DNA of 64,000 nt, from assembly GCA_963921305.4 (NCBI GenBank), contig CAWUEX030000003.1:503744-567743 (forward strand), given 5' to 3'. Shown here piece after piece: positions 57,151 through 64,000 of the stretch; position 1 is the first letter of the stretch; every line of letters starts with the position of its first letter. A program made the position numbers and the translations under genes. Source of the stretch: CAWUEX02 sp963921305 (GTDB lineage Bacteria; Pseudomonadota; Alphaproteobacteria; Rhodospirillales; Rhodospirillaceae). Under the pieces are notes generated by a model. That model made no database searches, was not told where the DNA came from, and worked only from the letters and a program-made list of their open reading frames with translations.

Positions 57151-58782
57151 CTAACGTGCTGTTGGGGTGTACCAGCCCTCGTCCGCCAGCTGCGCCCAGA
57201 CTTTCTCCACTACCGCGCCGCCCGCGGCGAGCACTTCGCTTTCATCGTCCGCAACGAACGTAAAGTCGTGGACCTGAAGGCGCCCATCCGTCATGACCGT
57301 GCGGACCATGCGGCCGTTGGCATAGAGCAGGTTGTTCAAGGGCTCCGGCGGCAGCGCCCCGGCGCCGACCAGCAGCCCTGACACATCCACCGAAACCAGA
57401 TCGGCCTTGGCGCCTGGCTTGATGACACCGAGGTCATCGCGGCGCAGGCCCCGCGCCGGAATGCGCGTGGCGGCGTCGACCGCGTTCCACACGGTCGGGC
57501 GCCGGGTCGGCACACCGTTGGGGTCAAGCCGGCGTTTGAGGGAGTGCCGTGCCTGACCGTAGAGCACCGCAAGCTTGAGATCTTCCAAGTAATCGTTGGA
57601 GTGGGTGTCGATGCCGATGTTGGTTTCCAGCCCCGCGGCCAGCGCCTCCGGCCAGGGCTGGGTGCCGTTGCCCGCTCCGCCCGCCGACGGACAGTGCGAA
57701 TACACCCCGCCGTGACGCGCCAGGATCGGCGCATCCACATCCCAGTCCAGACCCGACATATGCGCGCCGAACACCGGGGCGTCGAAGAAGCCGAAGCTTT
57801 CCAGCCACGCGGTGGGGGTCATGCCCCACAGGCGGCGCACGCTCTCAGTCTCGCGGCGGCTTTGCGACAGGTGAATGTGCAGCCCGGTGCCGAGCTCTTT
57901 GGCGGCGTCGGCCAGGGCCTGCATGGTCGCGGGCGTGTGGGTATCGCAGGCGTGCGGCGACATCATCGGCAGGATGCGCCCGTCGCCCTTGCCCATGTGC
58001 GTTTTGCCGAAAGCGAGGTTGGCGGCAATCTCTTCCAGCGTGCCCTCTTCCGAGTCCAGCAGCGTCTGATCGTCGGGCCGGAACCAAATAGCAAAAAGGC
58101 GTTCGGTGCCCGGGATCATACTGCCCGGGTAGCCGCGCGCACCGTAGCGCTCGGCCAGGCGCACGTAGCTTTCGGCCTGGCGCAGGGTCAGGCTCATCTC
58201 GACATGGGTGGTGCAGCCCGAGCGCAGCAGCTCAGCGAGGTTGAGCGCGGTCAGAGCATCGAGTTCGTCGTCGGACAGTTGCTCGACAATCTCCAGCGGG
58301 CGCTGGTAGGAGCGCGGCCCTTCGATGATGCCCCGGGTCGGTGTCGCCGAGCAGCAATGCGTATGCCCGGAGATAAACCCGGGCATGAGTATATCGTGCG
58401 GCAGAGACAAACGCGGCAGGGCGTCGGTGAACGGCTCGGCGCGCACCTCTTCGATGACGCCGCCGCGCACCAGCACATGACCGCCGCGCAGCAAGTCGAG
58501 CTCTCCGTCTGTTTCGATCAGCACCCAGCCCGCATCGACGATGAAGCTGTCGCCGGGACTGAAGGGGAGCTCGGGGGCGGCCTTTGCGGGCCGGGACGCT
58601 AGAGCACCTCCGGCAACGAGGCCGGACATCGCCGCGCCCTGGAGAAACCCGCGCCGGGAGGCGGGTGGTGCCGACGATGCCGCAGGCTCTTCACTGGCCG
58701 CCGCCGCGCAGATGAAACACGAGCCTTCATAGCCTGAGAGGTCATGGTCCGCGTGAATATGCGTGTACCAGCGAGTCGTCAT
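57151..58782 (-). CDS. Amidohydrolase family protein with internal Tat-like signal
   Basis: This 543-residue metal-dependent hydrolase is of the cytosine deaminase/chlorohydrolase (SsnA, AtzA, TrzA) type. The start at 58782 is supported by GGGGGGAG upstream; a longer frame to 58896 is unlikely. The first metal motif is GFISGHTHCC, followed by GLHIHLSQS, FGAHMSGLD and NIGIDTHSNDYLEDLK. Members hydrolyse C-N or C-Cl bonds of purines, triazines or similar rings. A twin-arginine stretch SRRGFLQGAAMSG with a hydrophobic run lies only at about residues 41-60, after an N-terminal extension containing FICAAAAS and HIHADHD. It probably acts in the periplasm. The substrate is unknown. Confidence 0.88.
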   Translation of the reverse strand: MTTRWYTHIHADHDLSGYEGSCFICAAAASEEPAASSAPPASRRGFLQGAAMSGLVAGGALASRPAKAAPELPFSPGDSFIVDAGWVLIETDGELDLLRGGHVLVRGGVIEEVRAEPFTDALPRLSLPHDILMPGFISGHTHCCSATPTRGIIEGPRSYQRPLEIVEQLSDDELDALTALNLAELLRSGCTTHVEMSLTLRQAESYVRLAERYGARGYPGSMIPGTERLFAIWFRPDDQTLLDSEEGTLEEIAANLAFGKTHMGKGDGRILPMMSPHACDTHTPATMQALADAAKELGTGLHIHLSQSRRETESVRRLWGMTPTAWLESFGFFDAPVFGAHMSGLDWDVDAPILARHGGVYSHCPSAGGAGNGTQPWPEALAAGLETNIGIDTHSNDYLEDLKLAVLYGQARHSLKRRLDPNGVPTRRPTVWNAVDAATRIPARGLRRDDLGVIKPGAKADLVSVDVSGLLVGAGALPPEPLNNLLYANGRMVRTVMTDGRLQVHDFTFVADDESEVLAAGGAVVEKVWAQLADEGWYTPTAR

Positions 58783-58876
58783 GTCGGGCTCCCCCCCAGT
58801 GGAGTTTTGGCTACTGTGTCGGCGCGGCGAGAGGGCGAGTGTGCCCGAAAAAAGATCTTTCGGCGAAAAATCGAGG

Positions 58877-58973
58877 AACGAGCCCATGCACGCCACGGGT
58901 TTGTGCGGGGCTGGTCTGAATTCATAAATAAATTCAAAGCTTTATTCTTGATTCAAACGAGCCCATGCACGCC
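58877..58973. repeat. 18-bp direct repeat pair
   Basis: AACGAGCCCATGCACGCC occurs at 58877-58894 and again at 58956-58973, 79 bp apart. The DNA between the copies is AT-rich toward its end. It may mark a small insertion or a duplication. Confidence 0.75.
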
Positions 58974-59053
58974 GAGACCACACTATTTTATCCGGACATA
59001 TACCAACCCTTGTGCATAAAGCTGTGAATTTTGTGGAAAATTACAAACTTATT

Positions 59054-59062
59054 TGTTATACT
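59054..59062 (+). promoter_or_regulatory. Candidate extended -10 promoter element
   Basis: TGTTATACT at 59054-59062 has the TGn extension plus TATACT. A good -35 is lacking (TGGAAA or TTGTGG near 59031-59039). The predicted start of transcription would fall about at 59069, on or beside an ATG. Confidence 0.4.
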
Positions 59063-59098
59063 TCCGCGATGCGCACCCCTGTGACAGAGCCCTGATCC

Positions 59099-60625
59099 TT
59101 GAACCGGCCACCAAAATCCCGATCCACCCGCCCCTCTCCACAGCCTGCCCCGCGTCACGACGACAACCCGGGGCCCCAGCCCTGGGAAGAGGGCCTGACC
59201 CTGGATGAAGGCGTGAGCTGGATGATCGCCGAGGAGGCCGGTCTGAATGGCCGGGCCCTGGCCAAGGCCGGTCAGGCGGCCCACGCAACTCTGCGTATGC
59301 TGCGCGCCGCCACCCGTGCGCCCTCTGCCGCCCAGCGCAAACGCCTGGCGGAACGCGCTAAGGCGGCTCTGAAAGAGATCAAAGCGCGCGACCTGAGCGC
59401 CGATGCGCGCCGCGCCCTGACCGAGCAGGTGACCGCCAAGGTGCAGGAGTTGTCGGGCGGTGCTGAGTCCCGCACCCCATCGGTGAACCCGGAGACCGGG
59501 CTGCAGGAGTTTGCCTCACCCATGGTGATGCGGCCCGGCATGCCGAAAGTCGAAATGAGAAATCTGCCGTACCGCCCGGGAATTGACCCCAAGCCCGAGA
59601 TGCGCAACCTGCCCTACAATCCGGAGATCGACGGGCCGGCGGAGTGGAGTCTGCTCGGCGCGCAAAACTCTCGCGGCCTGCTGAACCCGAATGCCGGCAC
59701 GCCATCGGGCGGGTTGCTGAATTCAACGCCACCCTCTCCCGCTGCGCCGGACCCGCAAACCCCAGCGCCGCCGGCCAAGATGCCCCCGCTGCCGGAGAGA
59801 AAACCGCAGTTCGAACCGATCTGGCCTCCACCCCGGCCAGGCACCAAACCTGATCCAAATATGAGTGACGCAGTTCGTAGTGAGCTTGAAAGCGACGCAG
59901 ATCGCCTTCGGGCACGGATCAGCGGTGACGCCGACAGCAGGTCATCCAATACACTTTTTCCAGATACAAATTTAGCAAACCTGGGCCTATTTCAGTCAGC
60001 ACAGAGCTTACAACGCTTCATGAGTGGCAGCGGCCGTGAACGCCGAATCGATCCCGACATGATGCGAAGCTCCGCGCTAATTTCACAATTAGAAGAGGAG
60101 AACCGAGAACGCTTTAGAGGTAGAACCTTTGGTGAGTGGAGCCCGACAACGACTAAAGGAAGAAGAGAGAAAGCGAAGCTTGATGCTTTGAAAGACGGAG
60201 AATCAACTCAGATAAATGATAGATGGGATCAAGACTTTGAGTCATTCAACCTTGGTACGTTCTTAGGGAGTGACCAATACCTTGAGGACCAAGACATAGC
60301 GTTGACAATTGGATCGGGTAAATTGAGATCAGACGGCAACTTCGACGTTAGCCGTGCGGGCGATACTTTAAACATAATCGGAACTGTGACCCATGGCATT
60401 GATGATCTATACGATTTCAAGGAAGAGCTGGGTTCTGGTTGGAATGACCCAGTTTCAAGTGCCTATCGCCTACAAGAGTCTGGATACGCGCAACCTTTTT
60501 ACAATCGGTCTAAATGGACTCAACCCATGAAAGCCACCGTTGCAATTCTGCCAAACGGGAAGCGCGCCGTGAGAGAAATTGAGTGGGGAGACATTTCTCC
60601 CTATGACTGGAAAGTGGGTGACTAA
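59099..60625 (+). CDS. Unrecognised mosaic protein with GC-rich N-terminal and AT-richer C-terminal part
   Basis: I do not recognise this 508-residue protein. Its first part (about 1-255) is proline- and alanine-rich and GC-rich, with an alanine/arginine helical segment at 50-110 and a duplicated MRNLPYRPGID / MRNLPYNPEID. From about residue 256 the base composition shifts to AT-rich and the protein becomes globular, ending with LTIGSGKLRSDGNFDVSRAG, IDDLYDFKEELG and GKRAVREIEWGDI. A variable linker joined to a compositionally different C-terminal domain recalls polymorphic toxins, but this is inference. No signal peptide is visible. The start is a TTG right after an in-frame TGA; ATG at 59222 is an alternative. 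Three small membrane-protein genes follow. Confidence 0.6.
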   Translation: MNRPPKSRSTRPSPQPAPRHDDNPGPQPWEEGLTLDEGVSWMIAEEAGLNGRALAKAGQAAHATLRMLRAATRAPSAAQRKRLAERAKAALKEIKARDLSADARRALTEQVTAKVQELSGGAESRTPSVNPETGLQEFASPMVMRPGMPKVEMRNLPYRPGIDPKPEMRNLPYNPEIDGPAEWSLLGAQNSRGLLNPNAGTPSGGLLNSTPPSPAAPDPQTPAPPAKMPPLPERKPQFEPIWPPPRPGTKPDPNMSDAVRSELESDADRLRARISGDADSRSSNTLFPDTNLANLGLFQSAQSLQRFMSGSGRERRIDPDMMRSSALISQLEEENRERFRGRTFGEWSPTTTKGRREKAKLDALKDGESTQINDRWDQDFESFNLGTFLGSDQYLEDQDIALTIGSGKLRSDGNFDVSRAGDTLNIIGTVTHGIDDLYDFKEELGSGWNDPVSSAYRLQESGYAQPFYNRSKWTQPMKATVAILPNGKRAVREIEWGDISPYDWKVGD

Positions 60626-60664
60626 AAATGGACCCCAGTCACTTTAGCCATTGGCACCGCCAAC

Positions 60665-61360
60665 TTACCTCCCAGGTTCGCTATAGACCTTTGGAAAGCG
60701 TGGCGGTTTGATTCCATCCTTGAGTTCAAACGGCAGTGAGGCACGGTCCAGCCAGCCTCCGATATCCAACACGTTCTCGCGTAGGCTATATTCGAACCTG
60801 TGGCGAAACATCAGCGAGTCCGTCCCACCTCCAGTAAAGTCGATATAGAACTCTTCACCGTAAGGTCCACCGTTGATGCCAAAATACCCCGTCGTATAGG
60901 AACATTCCCCTTTCCATAGAGCGTAGTTGCGGTACTCATGCTTAGCGATACCGGTATCCAAATAGTATGGGCCAGGAAACGGATTGCGTTCGGGTTCATA
61001 GGTAATAGTTTGGGTCACGACCCCTTGGCACAATGCCGCTCCGAGCTCGTCTAGCCGCGCGGGCATAACGGTCCAGTTGACTAGTATGTTGATCAGATAA
61101 ATCTCTGGCATGAGGCCAAAGATCACACGCGTGAGTGTGAGAAGAATCGAAACACAGATGACAAAAGAGTCAACGGTGCTATCCGCGACCTGAAGCGCAG
61201 CTTCTGTAAAACCAAGACTGCGGATGTTGCCCGCTGCATCCGCCGCGCCGGCCGCCTGCACACCCGCGCGCCACACAGCAAGTGTCAGAAAGAACAACAC
61301 GATGACCGTAAGGGCCATGATGTAAAACTTGAGTATTGAGGGCAGTAGCGACCGAGTCAT
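60665..61360 (-). CDS. Membrane protein with conserved GECSY-FYIDF domain (paralogue 1)
   Basis: I do not recognise the family. I use the ATG at 61360 (231 residues); a GTG at 61411 would add 17. Two hydrophobic segments (FYIMALTVIVLFFLTLAV and a longer one with ICVSILLTLTRVIFGLMPEI) precede a soluble domain of about 120 residues. That domain contains KGECSYTTGYFGINGGPYG, EEFYIDFTGG and MFRHRFEYSL. The same order occurs in the protein at 61728-62402, so the two are paralogues. It converges on the mosaic-protein gene, 39 bp apart. A role as partner or immunity protein of that gene is speculative. Confidence 0.68.
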   Translation of the reverse strand: MTRSLLPSILKFYIMALTVIVLFFLTLAVWRAGVQAAGAADAAGNIRSLGFTEAALQVADSTVDSFVICVSILLTLTRVIFGLMPEIYLINILVNWTVMPARLDELGAALCQGVVTQTITYEPERNPFPGPYYLDTGIAKHEYRNYALWKGECSYTTGYFGINGGPYGEEFYIDFTGGGTDSLMFRHRFEYSLRENVLDIGGWLDRASLPFELKDGIKPPRFPKVYSEPGR

Positions 61361-61444
61361 TGTGGGATTTAAGCTGCCAAGTGCGGCAGAATTGCGATTG
61401 AATTGCGCCACTGAATCGCCGCACTTAGACTTCAGTAAAGACAG

Positions 61445-61771
61445 ATGAACAAATTGATTCCGGTGCTACCAGCTCTTTTGCGTGCCCTCCTCATTGGCGC
61501 TGTACTCGCGATAACGCTGCAAGCCGGGTGGCTGCTCATCAACGATTTCTCCTGGCCAAGTGACGCTTGCGACTTTGTTCAAGACGGAACAGGGATGATC
61601 GTGACGCGCGACAATGGGACGTGTGACCTGGATTTAGGCGCGCTCACACTGGATTTCGTTTTGCGGACGCTGTTCTACACCTTCGTCGTGTTACAGGTTT
61701 ACGCCCTCAGTAAAGGCGCGTGTTGGCTTATGAGCCGGGCGAAACGCGTCGTTGGCGCACAGGCAGCCTAG
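61445..61771 (+). CDS. Small two-span membrane protein
   Basis: This 108-residue protein has two membrane segments (LLRALLIGAVLAITLQAGWL near residues 11-30 and a second at about 70-93). They are joined by a loop with two cysteines (SDACDF and NGTCDLD) that could form a disulfide in the periplasm. I do not recognise a family. It sits between the two paralogous membrane-protein genes, divergent from the first. It overlaps the 3' end of the second by 44 bp on the opposite strand. It may belong to the same system, by position only. Confidence 0.6.
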   Translation: MNKLIPVLPALLRALLIGAVLAITLQAGWLLINDFSWPSDACDFVQDGTGMIVTRDNGTCDLDLGALTLDFVLRTLFYTFVVLQVYALSKGACWLMSRAKRVVGAQAA

Positions 61772-62402
61772 CACTATCCCTCAGACGCAGCGGGTGCACC
61801 CCGTTGTTGTAGAACACCTGAGTGTTCCACAGATTCCAGGGCAGGCTGAATTCGAAGCTGTGGCGAAACTGCATGTGACCCGAGTCTGACCCCTTGAAGT
61901 CGATATAGAATTCCTGGCCGTTTGGGCCACCGTTAAGCCCGAAGATGCCGGTTTCATAGCTACACTCGCCATCCCAAATCTCATAATTCTCATACAGGCG
62001 GTAGGCGATATCACCATCGAGCACATAGGGCCCGGGATAGGTGGTCGTCGACGGGTCGATAGGGATTGCCTGGTTAACGACGCCGTCACATAAGGCTGCC
62101 GCGAGGGCGTCGATACGTTCAGGCATGATCGACCACACCAGCCAAGCATGTATGACGTAGACGAGTGGCGAATAGCAGAACGAGAAGTATAAGATTGCGC
62201 CAAAGCTGACCCAGATCATGGCGTACTGCCTGGCAACCATCGATACAAACTCGGGAAAAGAGATACCCGCAAAACCGACTGTGCCGAGCGCGAGAAGCAT
62301 CCAAACCGTGATCAGCATGGAAAAGACGAACAAAAAAACGTTCAGTTTGACGAAACTGCCGACCGCGCGTGCTGTTCGGGGATAAGTCTGAGTCCAAGCC
62401 AT
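61728..62402 (-). CDS. Membrane protein with conserved GECSY-FYIDF domain (paralogue 2)
   Basis: This 224-residue protein has two hydrophobic segments (about residues 18-45 and 60-95), followed by a soluble domain with DGECSYETGIFGLNGGPNG, QEFYIDFKGS and MQFRHSFEFSLP. These match the protein at 60665-61360 in order and spacing, and both share a MPxRxDxLxAALCxGVV segment before the domain. I know no function. The start ATG at 62402 is followed 38 bp upstream by the stop of the acetyltransferase gene on the same strand, so they may share a transcript. Confidence 0.7.
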   Translation of the reverse strand: MAWTQTYPRTARAVGSFVKLNVFLFVFSMLITVWMLLALGTVGFAGISFPEFVSMVARQYAMIWVSFGAILYFSFCYSPLVYVIHAWLVWSIMPERIDALAAALCDGVVNQAIPIDPSTTTYPGPYVLDGDIAYRLYENYEIWDGECSYETGIFGLNGGPNGQEFYIDFKGSDSGHMQFRHSFEFSLPWNLWNTQVFYNNGVHPLRLRDSARLPVRQRRVSPGS

Positions 62403-62440
62403 ACGGCGTTATGACCATCATTTGCGGCAGAAATGGGATT

Positions 62441-63127
62441 TTATTCCGCCCGGAACATCCCTAGGGGTTTGAGTTGTTTGCCTTCGGCGTCGAAGTTCCC
62501 GGGCGCGAGCCAGGCCTCCAGCGCGGCTTTGACGGCGGGCCACTCGGCCTCGGTGATGGAATACCACGCCGTATCGCGGCTGTGGCCTTTAGAGACCATG
62601 TCGTTGCGGAAGGTGCCCTCATAGGTGAAGCCGAGGCGCTCCGCCGCACGTTGGGAGGCGGTGTTGCGGTCATCGCACTTCCACTCATAACGGCGGTAGC
62701 GGAGATCATCGAACACGTGGCAGGCCGTGAGGTAGAACGCTTCCGTCGCGGCACGGGTGCGTTGCAGCGCTGTGCCGAAGACGACGCAGCCGATCTCACA
62801 ACTGCCGTGCGCTTGGCGCAAGCGCATAAAGCTCATCGTTCCTAGGGCCGATTGAGAAGCGGCATCGACGATGACCATGGTGCGCCAGCCACCCCGTTCA
62901 ATCACGGCGCTGAACTCTTGTTTGAAACTGGCGCGGTTCATAAACGGGCCGACCGAGACGAATTCCCACAAAGCGGCGTTGTCCGCCCCGCCGACGGCGG
63001 CAAACAGGCCGTCGCCGTGGGCCGCCCAGTCCAAGGGCTCAAGCCGCACGTGGGTGCCGGTGAGCACGCGCCCGCCCGGCGGGAGCCGGGGCGTCCAGGT
63101 GGAGAGGTCTTGAGTATCTTGAGCCAT
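62441..63127 (-). CDS. GNAT family N-acetyltransferase
   Basis: This 228-residue protein has a GNAT domain of the RimJ/RimL-like type. HVRLEPLDWAAHGDGLFAAV starts the fold, EIGCVVFGTALQRTRAATEA covers the acetyl-CoA-binding region, and EWKCDDRNTASQRAAERLGF with FTYEGTFRNDMV is the typical end. Such enzymes acetylate a small molecule or protein N-terminus, and the substrate is not predictable. It is divergent from the SdpR-like regulator gene by about 94 bp. Confidence 0.9.
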   Translation of the reverse strand: MAQDTQDLSTWTPRLPPGGRVLTGTHVRLEPLDWAAHGDGLFAAVGGADNAALWEFVSVGPFMNRASFKQEFSAVIERGGWRTMVIVDAASQSALGTMSFMRLRQAHGSCEIGCVVFGTALQRTRAATEAFYLTACHVFDDLRYRRYEWKCDDRNTASQRAAERLGFTYEGTFRNDMVSKGHSRDTAWYSITEAEWPAVKAALEAWLAPGNFDAEGKQLKPLGMFRAE

Positions 63128-63193
63128 GCGCCTCCCCTACATGCGAAGCCTCGGTAGCGCAATGTCTGGTGCATCACGTGCCTGCTTGACTCA

Positions 63194-63215
63194 TATTTAG
63201 GAATATTCCTAAATA
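63194..63215. promoter_or_regulatory. Perfect 22-bp palindrome, probable operator of the SdpR-like repressor
   Basis: TATTTAGGAAT followed directly by its exact reverse complement ATTCCTAAATA lies 5 bp before the regulator start codon. TTGACT at 63186-63191 just upstream is a plausible -35, so the palindrome would overlap the -10 region. This is where an autorepressor of the ArsR family should bind. Confidence 0.7.
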
Positions 63216-63220
63216 AGGAC

Positions 63221-63529
63221 ATGACCGATGTGTTTCAGGCTTTGGCCCATCCGGTGCGCCGTGACATTTTGGCGTTGCTGCGGGAACACGCGCGCAGCGC
63301 CGGTGAGTTGGCGGATCACTTCCCGTACTCCAAGCCAACAATGTCCGGACACTTCAACGTGCTGCGCGACGCGGACCTGGTGACGGTCGAACGGCAAGGC
63401 ACCACGCTGATCTACCGGTTGAACGTGTCGGTGGCGGAAGACGCTCTGGCCGGCCTCATGTCGCTGCTGCGGATTGATGGTGAAGCGGCTGGGGCAGCAC
63501 CGGCCCGCAAAAAAGGAGCCAAACCATGA
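63221..63529 (+). CDS. ArsR-family regulator, SdpR-like
   Basis: This 102-residue winged-helix repressor has FQALAHPVRRDILALLREHA, AGELADHFPYSKPTMSGHFN as the recognition helix region, and LVTVERQGTTLIYRLN as the wing. The sequence and the partner gene resemble SdpR, the autorepressor of the Bacillus SdpRI immunity operon. The metal-binding cysteines of classic ArsR proteins are absent. It overlaps the SdpI-like gene by ATGA and is preceded by a 22-bp palindrome that it probably binds. Confidence 0.9.
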   Translation: MTDVFQALAHPVRRDILALLREHARSAGELADHFPYSKPTMSGHFNVLRDADLVTVERQGTTLIYRLNVSVAEDALAGLMSLLRIDGEAAGAAPARKKGAKP

Positions 63530-64000
63530 CCCTCAGCCCGATGGTACGGACGGGACTGTTCTGGAGCAGCGTGGCGTTTGTGGCGGTTGTGTTTACCAGT
63601 CTCATCGGGTGGGGAAACCTGCCGGAGGACGGAAAGGTCCCGTTGCACTGGAGTGCGTCCGGGGAGGTGAACCGCTACGGCAGCAGACTTGAAGCCGTCC
63701 TGAGCGTGCCGGCGATCCTTTTACTGCTGAACGTGGTTATGGTCGGCGCCGCCGTCCTCACACCGCGCAAGGACAATCTGGAGAAGAGCAAAGGGCTGTA
63801 TTTGTCGGCCTGGATCGGGACGTCACTGTTGATGGCCTTTGCCCACATGATGATTGTATACGGCGGCATCACCGGAGAGGTGTTCGGCATCGAAGCAATG
63901 ATGGCATTTGCCTCAATTGTTATCATTCTGATGGGCAATTACCTGGCCAAGTCGCGCCCGAACTGGGTGGCGGGCATCCGCACCCCGTGGTCCTTAGAGA
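63526..64000 (+). CDS. SdpI/DUF1648-like membrane protein (runs off right edge)
   Basis: The first 158 codons are present and the end lies outside the window. The N-terminal span and the motif VPLHWSASGEVNRYGS are typical of DUF1648. The later segment GNYLAKSRPNWVAGIRTPW is the SdpI signature. At least four membrane spans are visible. In Bacillus, SdpI gives immunity to the SdpC toxin and relays a signal to SdpR; in Proteobacteria the pair is kept without a known toxin. Its start overlaps the regulator stop by four bases. Confidence 0.9.
   Translation, partial: MTLSPMVRTGLFWSSVAFVAVVFTSLIGWGNLPEDGKVPLHWSASGEVNRYGSRLEAVLSVPAILLLLNVVMVGAAVLTPRKDNLEKSKGLYLSAWIGTSLLMAFAHMMIVYGGITGEVFGIEAMMAFASIVIILMGNYLAKSRPNWVAGIRTPWSLE

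Larger units (their letters stand above)
58783..59098. other. AT-rich gene-free divergent interval with direct repeat
   Basis: This 316-bp stretch lies between the divergent amidohydrolase and the mosaic-protein gene. It holds an 18-bp direct repeat (58877-58894 and 58956-58973), an AT-rich segment at about 58915-59060, and a candidate extended -10 promoter at 59054-59062. An in-frame ATG at 59069 is closed by TGA at 59093-59095. Confidence 0.65.

Overview
The window comes from an alphaproteobacterial chromosome. The evidence is an rrn operon in the order 16S, tRNA-Ile(GAT), tRNA-Ala(TGC), 23S, 5S, tRNA-fMet(CAT). Several gene neighbourhoods are also typical of the class: hisS-prfA-prmC-DUF4167-clpB, lysC divergent from ubiG, comF/grxC/nitrilase/DUF1178, and DUF1476 plus purC-purS-purQ-purL-bolA-grxD. 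The order or family cannot be fixed by reading alone.

Region 1 (1-20457) is an accessory metabolic cluster, visibly lower in GC than the rest and transcribed in several directions. It contains two Tat-type flavin amine oxidases (one cut by the left edge), a sorbosone/PQQ-type dehydrogenase, two proteins of the Asp/Glu racemase - maleate isomerase - arylmalonate decarboxylase superfamily, two family-5 solute-binding proteins without a transporter, and a DUF1838 protein. Its centrepiece is a molybdopterin enzyme of the pyrogallol transhydroxylase type with an SCP2-like N-terminal domain and no adjacent iron-sulfur subunit. A cupin, an MmgE/PrpD protein, a SAM methyltransferase, an FAD-linked oxidase, an aldehyde dehydrogenase and two unrecognised genes complete it. 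Three protein families occur in pairs. The cluster is probably a catabolic or tailoring pathway whose substrate cannot be named; it is the best candidate here for an undescribed system.

Region 2 (20635-26240) is the leftward rrn operon, with a TTGACA-N17-TATTAT promoter, boxA sites before 16S and 23S, and a 23S processing stem. The GC change falls at its distal tRNA-fMet.

Region 3 (26475-56953) is core chromosome: M23 peptidase, ClpB, translation termination genes, hisS, ispG, a RodZ-like protein, nitronate monooxygenase, lysC, ubiG, a TPR/OGT-like glycosyltransferase, a DUF1178 gene split by one in-frame TAG, nitrilase, grxC, comF, sfsA, map, radC, purB and the purC-S-Q-L run.

Region 4 (56954-64000) is more variable. 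It has a palindromic repeat cluster, a Tat-type amidohydrolase with an odd N-terminal extension, an 18-bp direct repeat, a long mosaic protein with an AT-richer C-terminal half followed by two paralogous membrane proteins and a small membrane protein, a GNAT acetyltransferase, and an SdpR/SdpI-like pair behind a perfect 22-bp palindrome. The last gene runs off the right edge.
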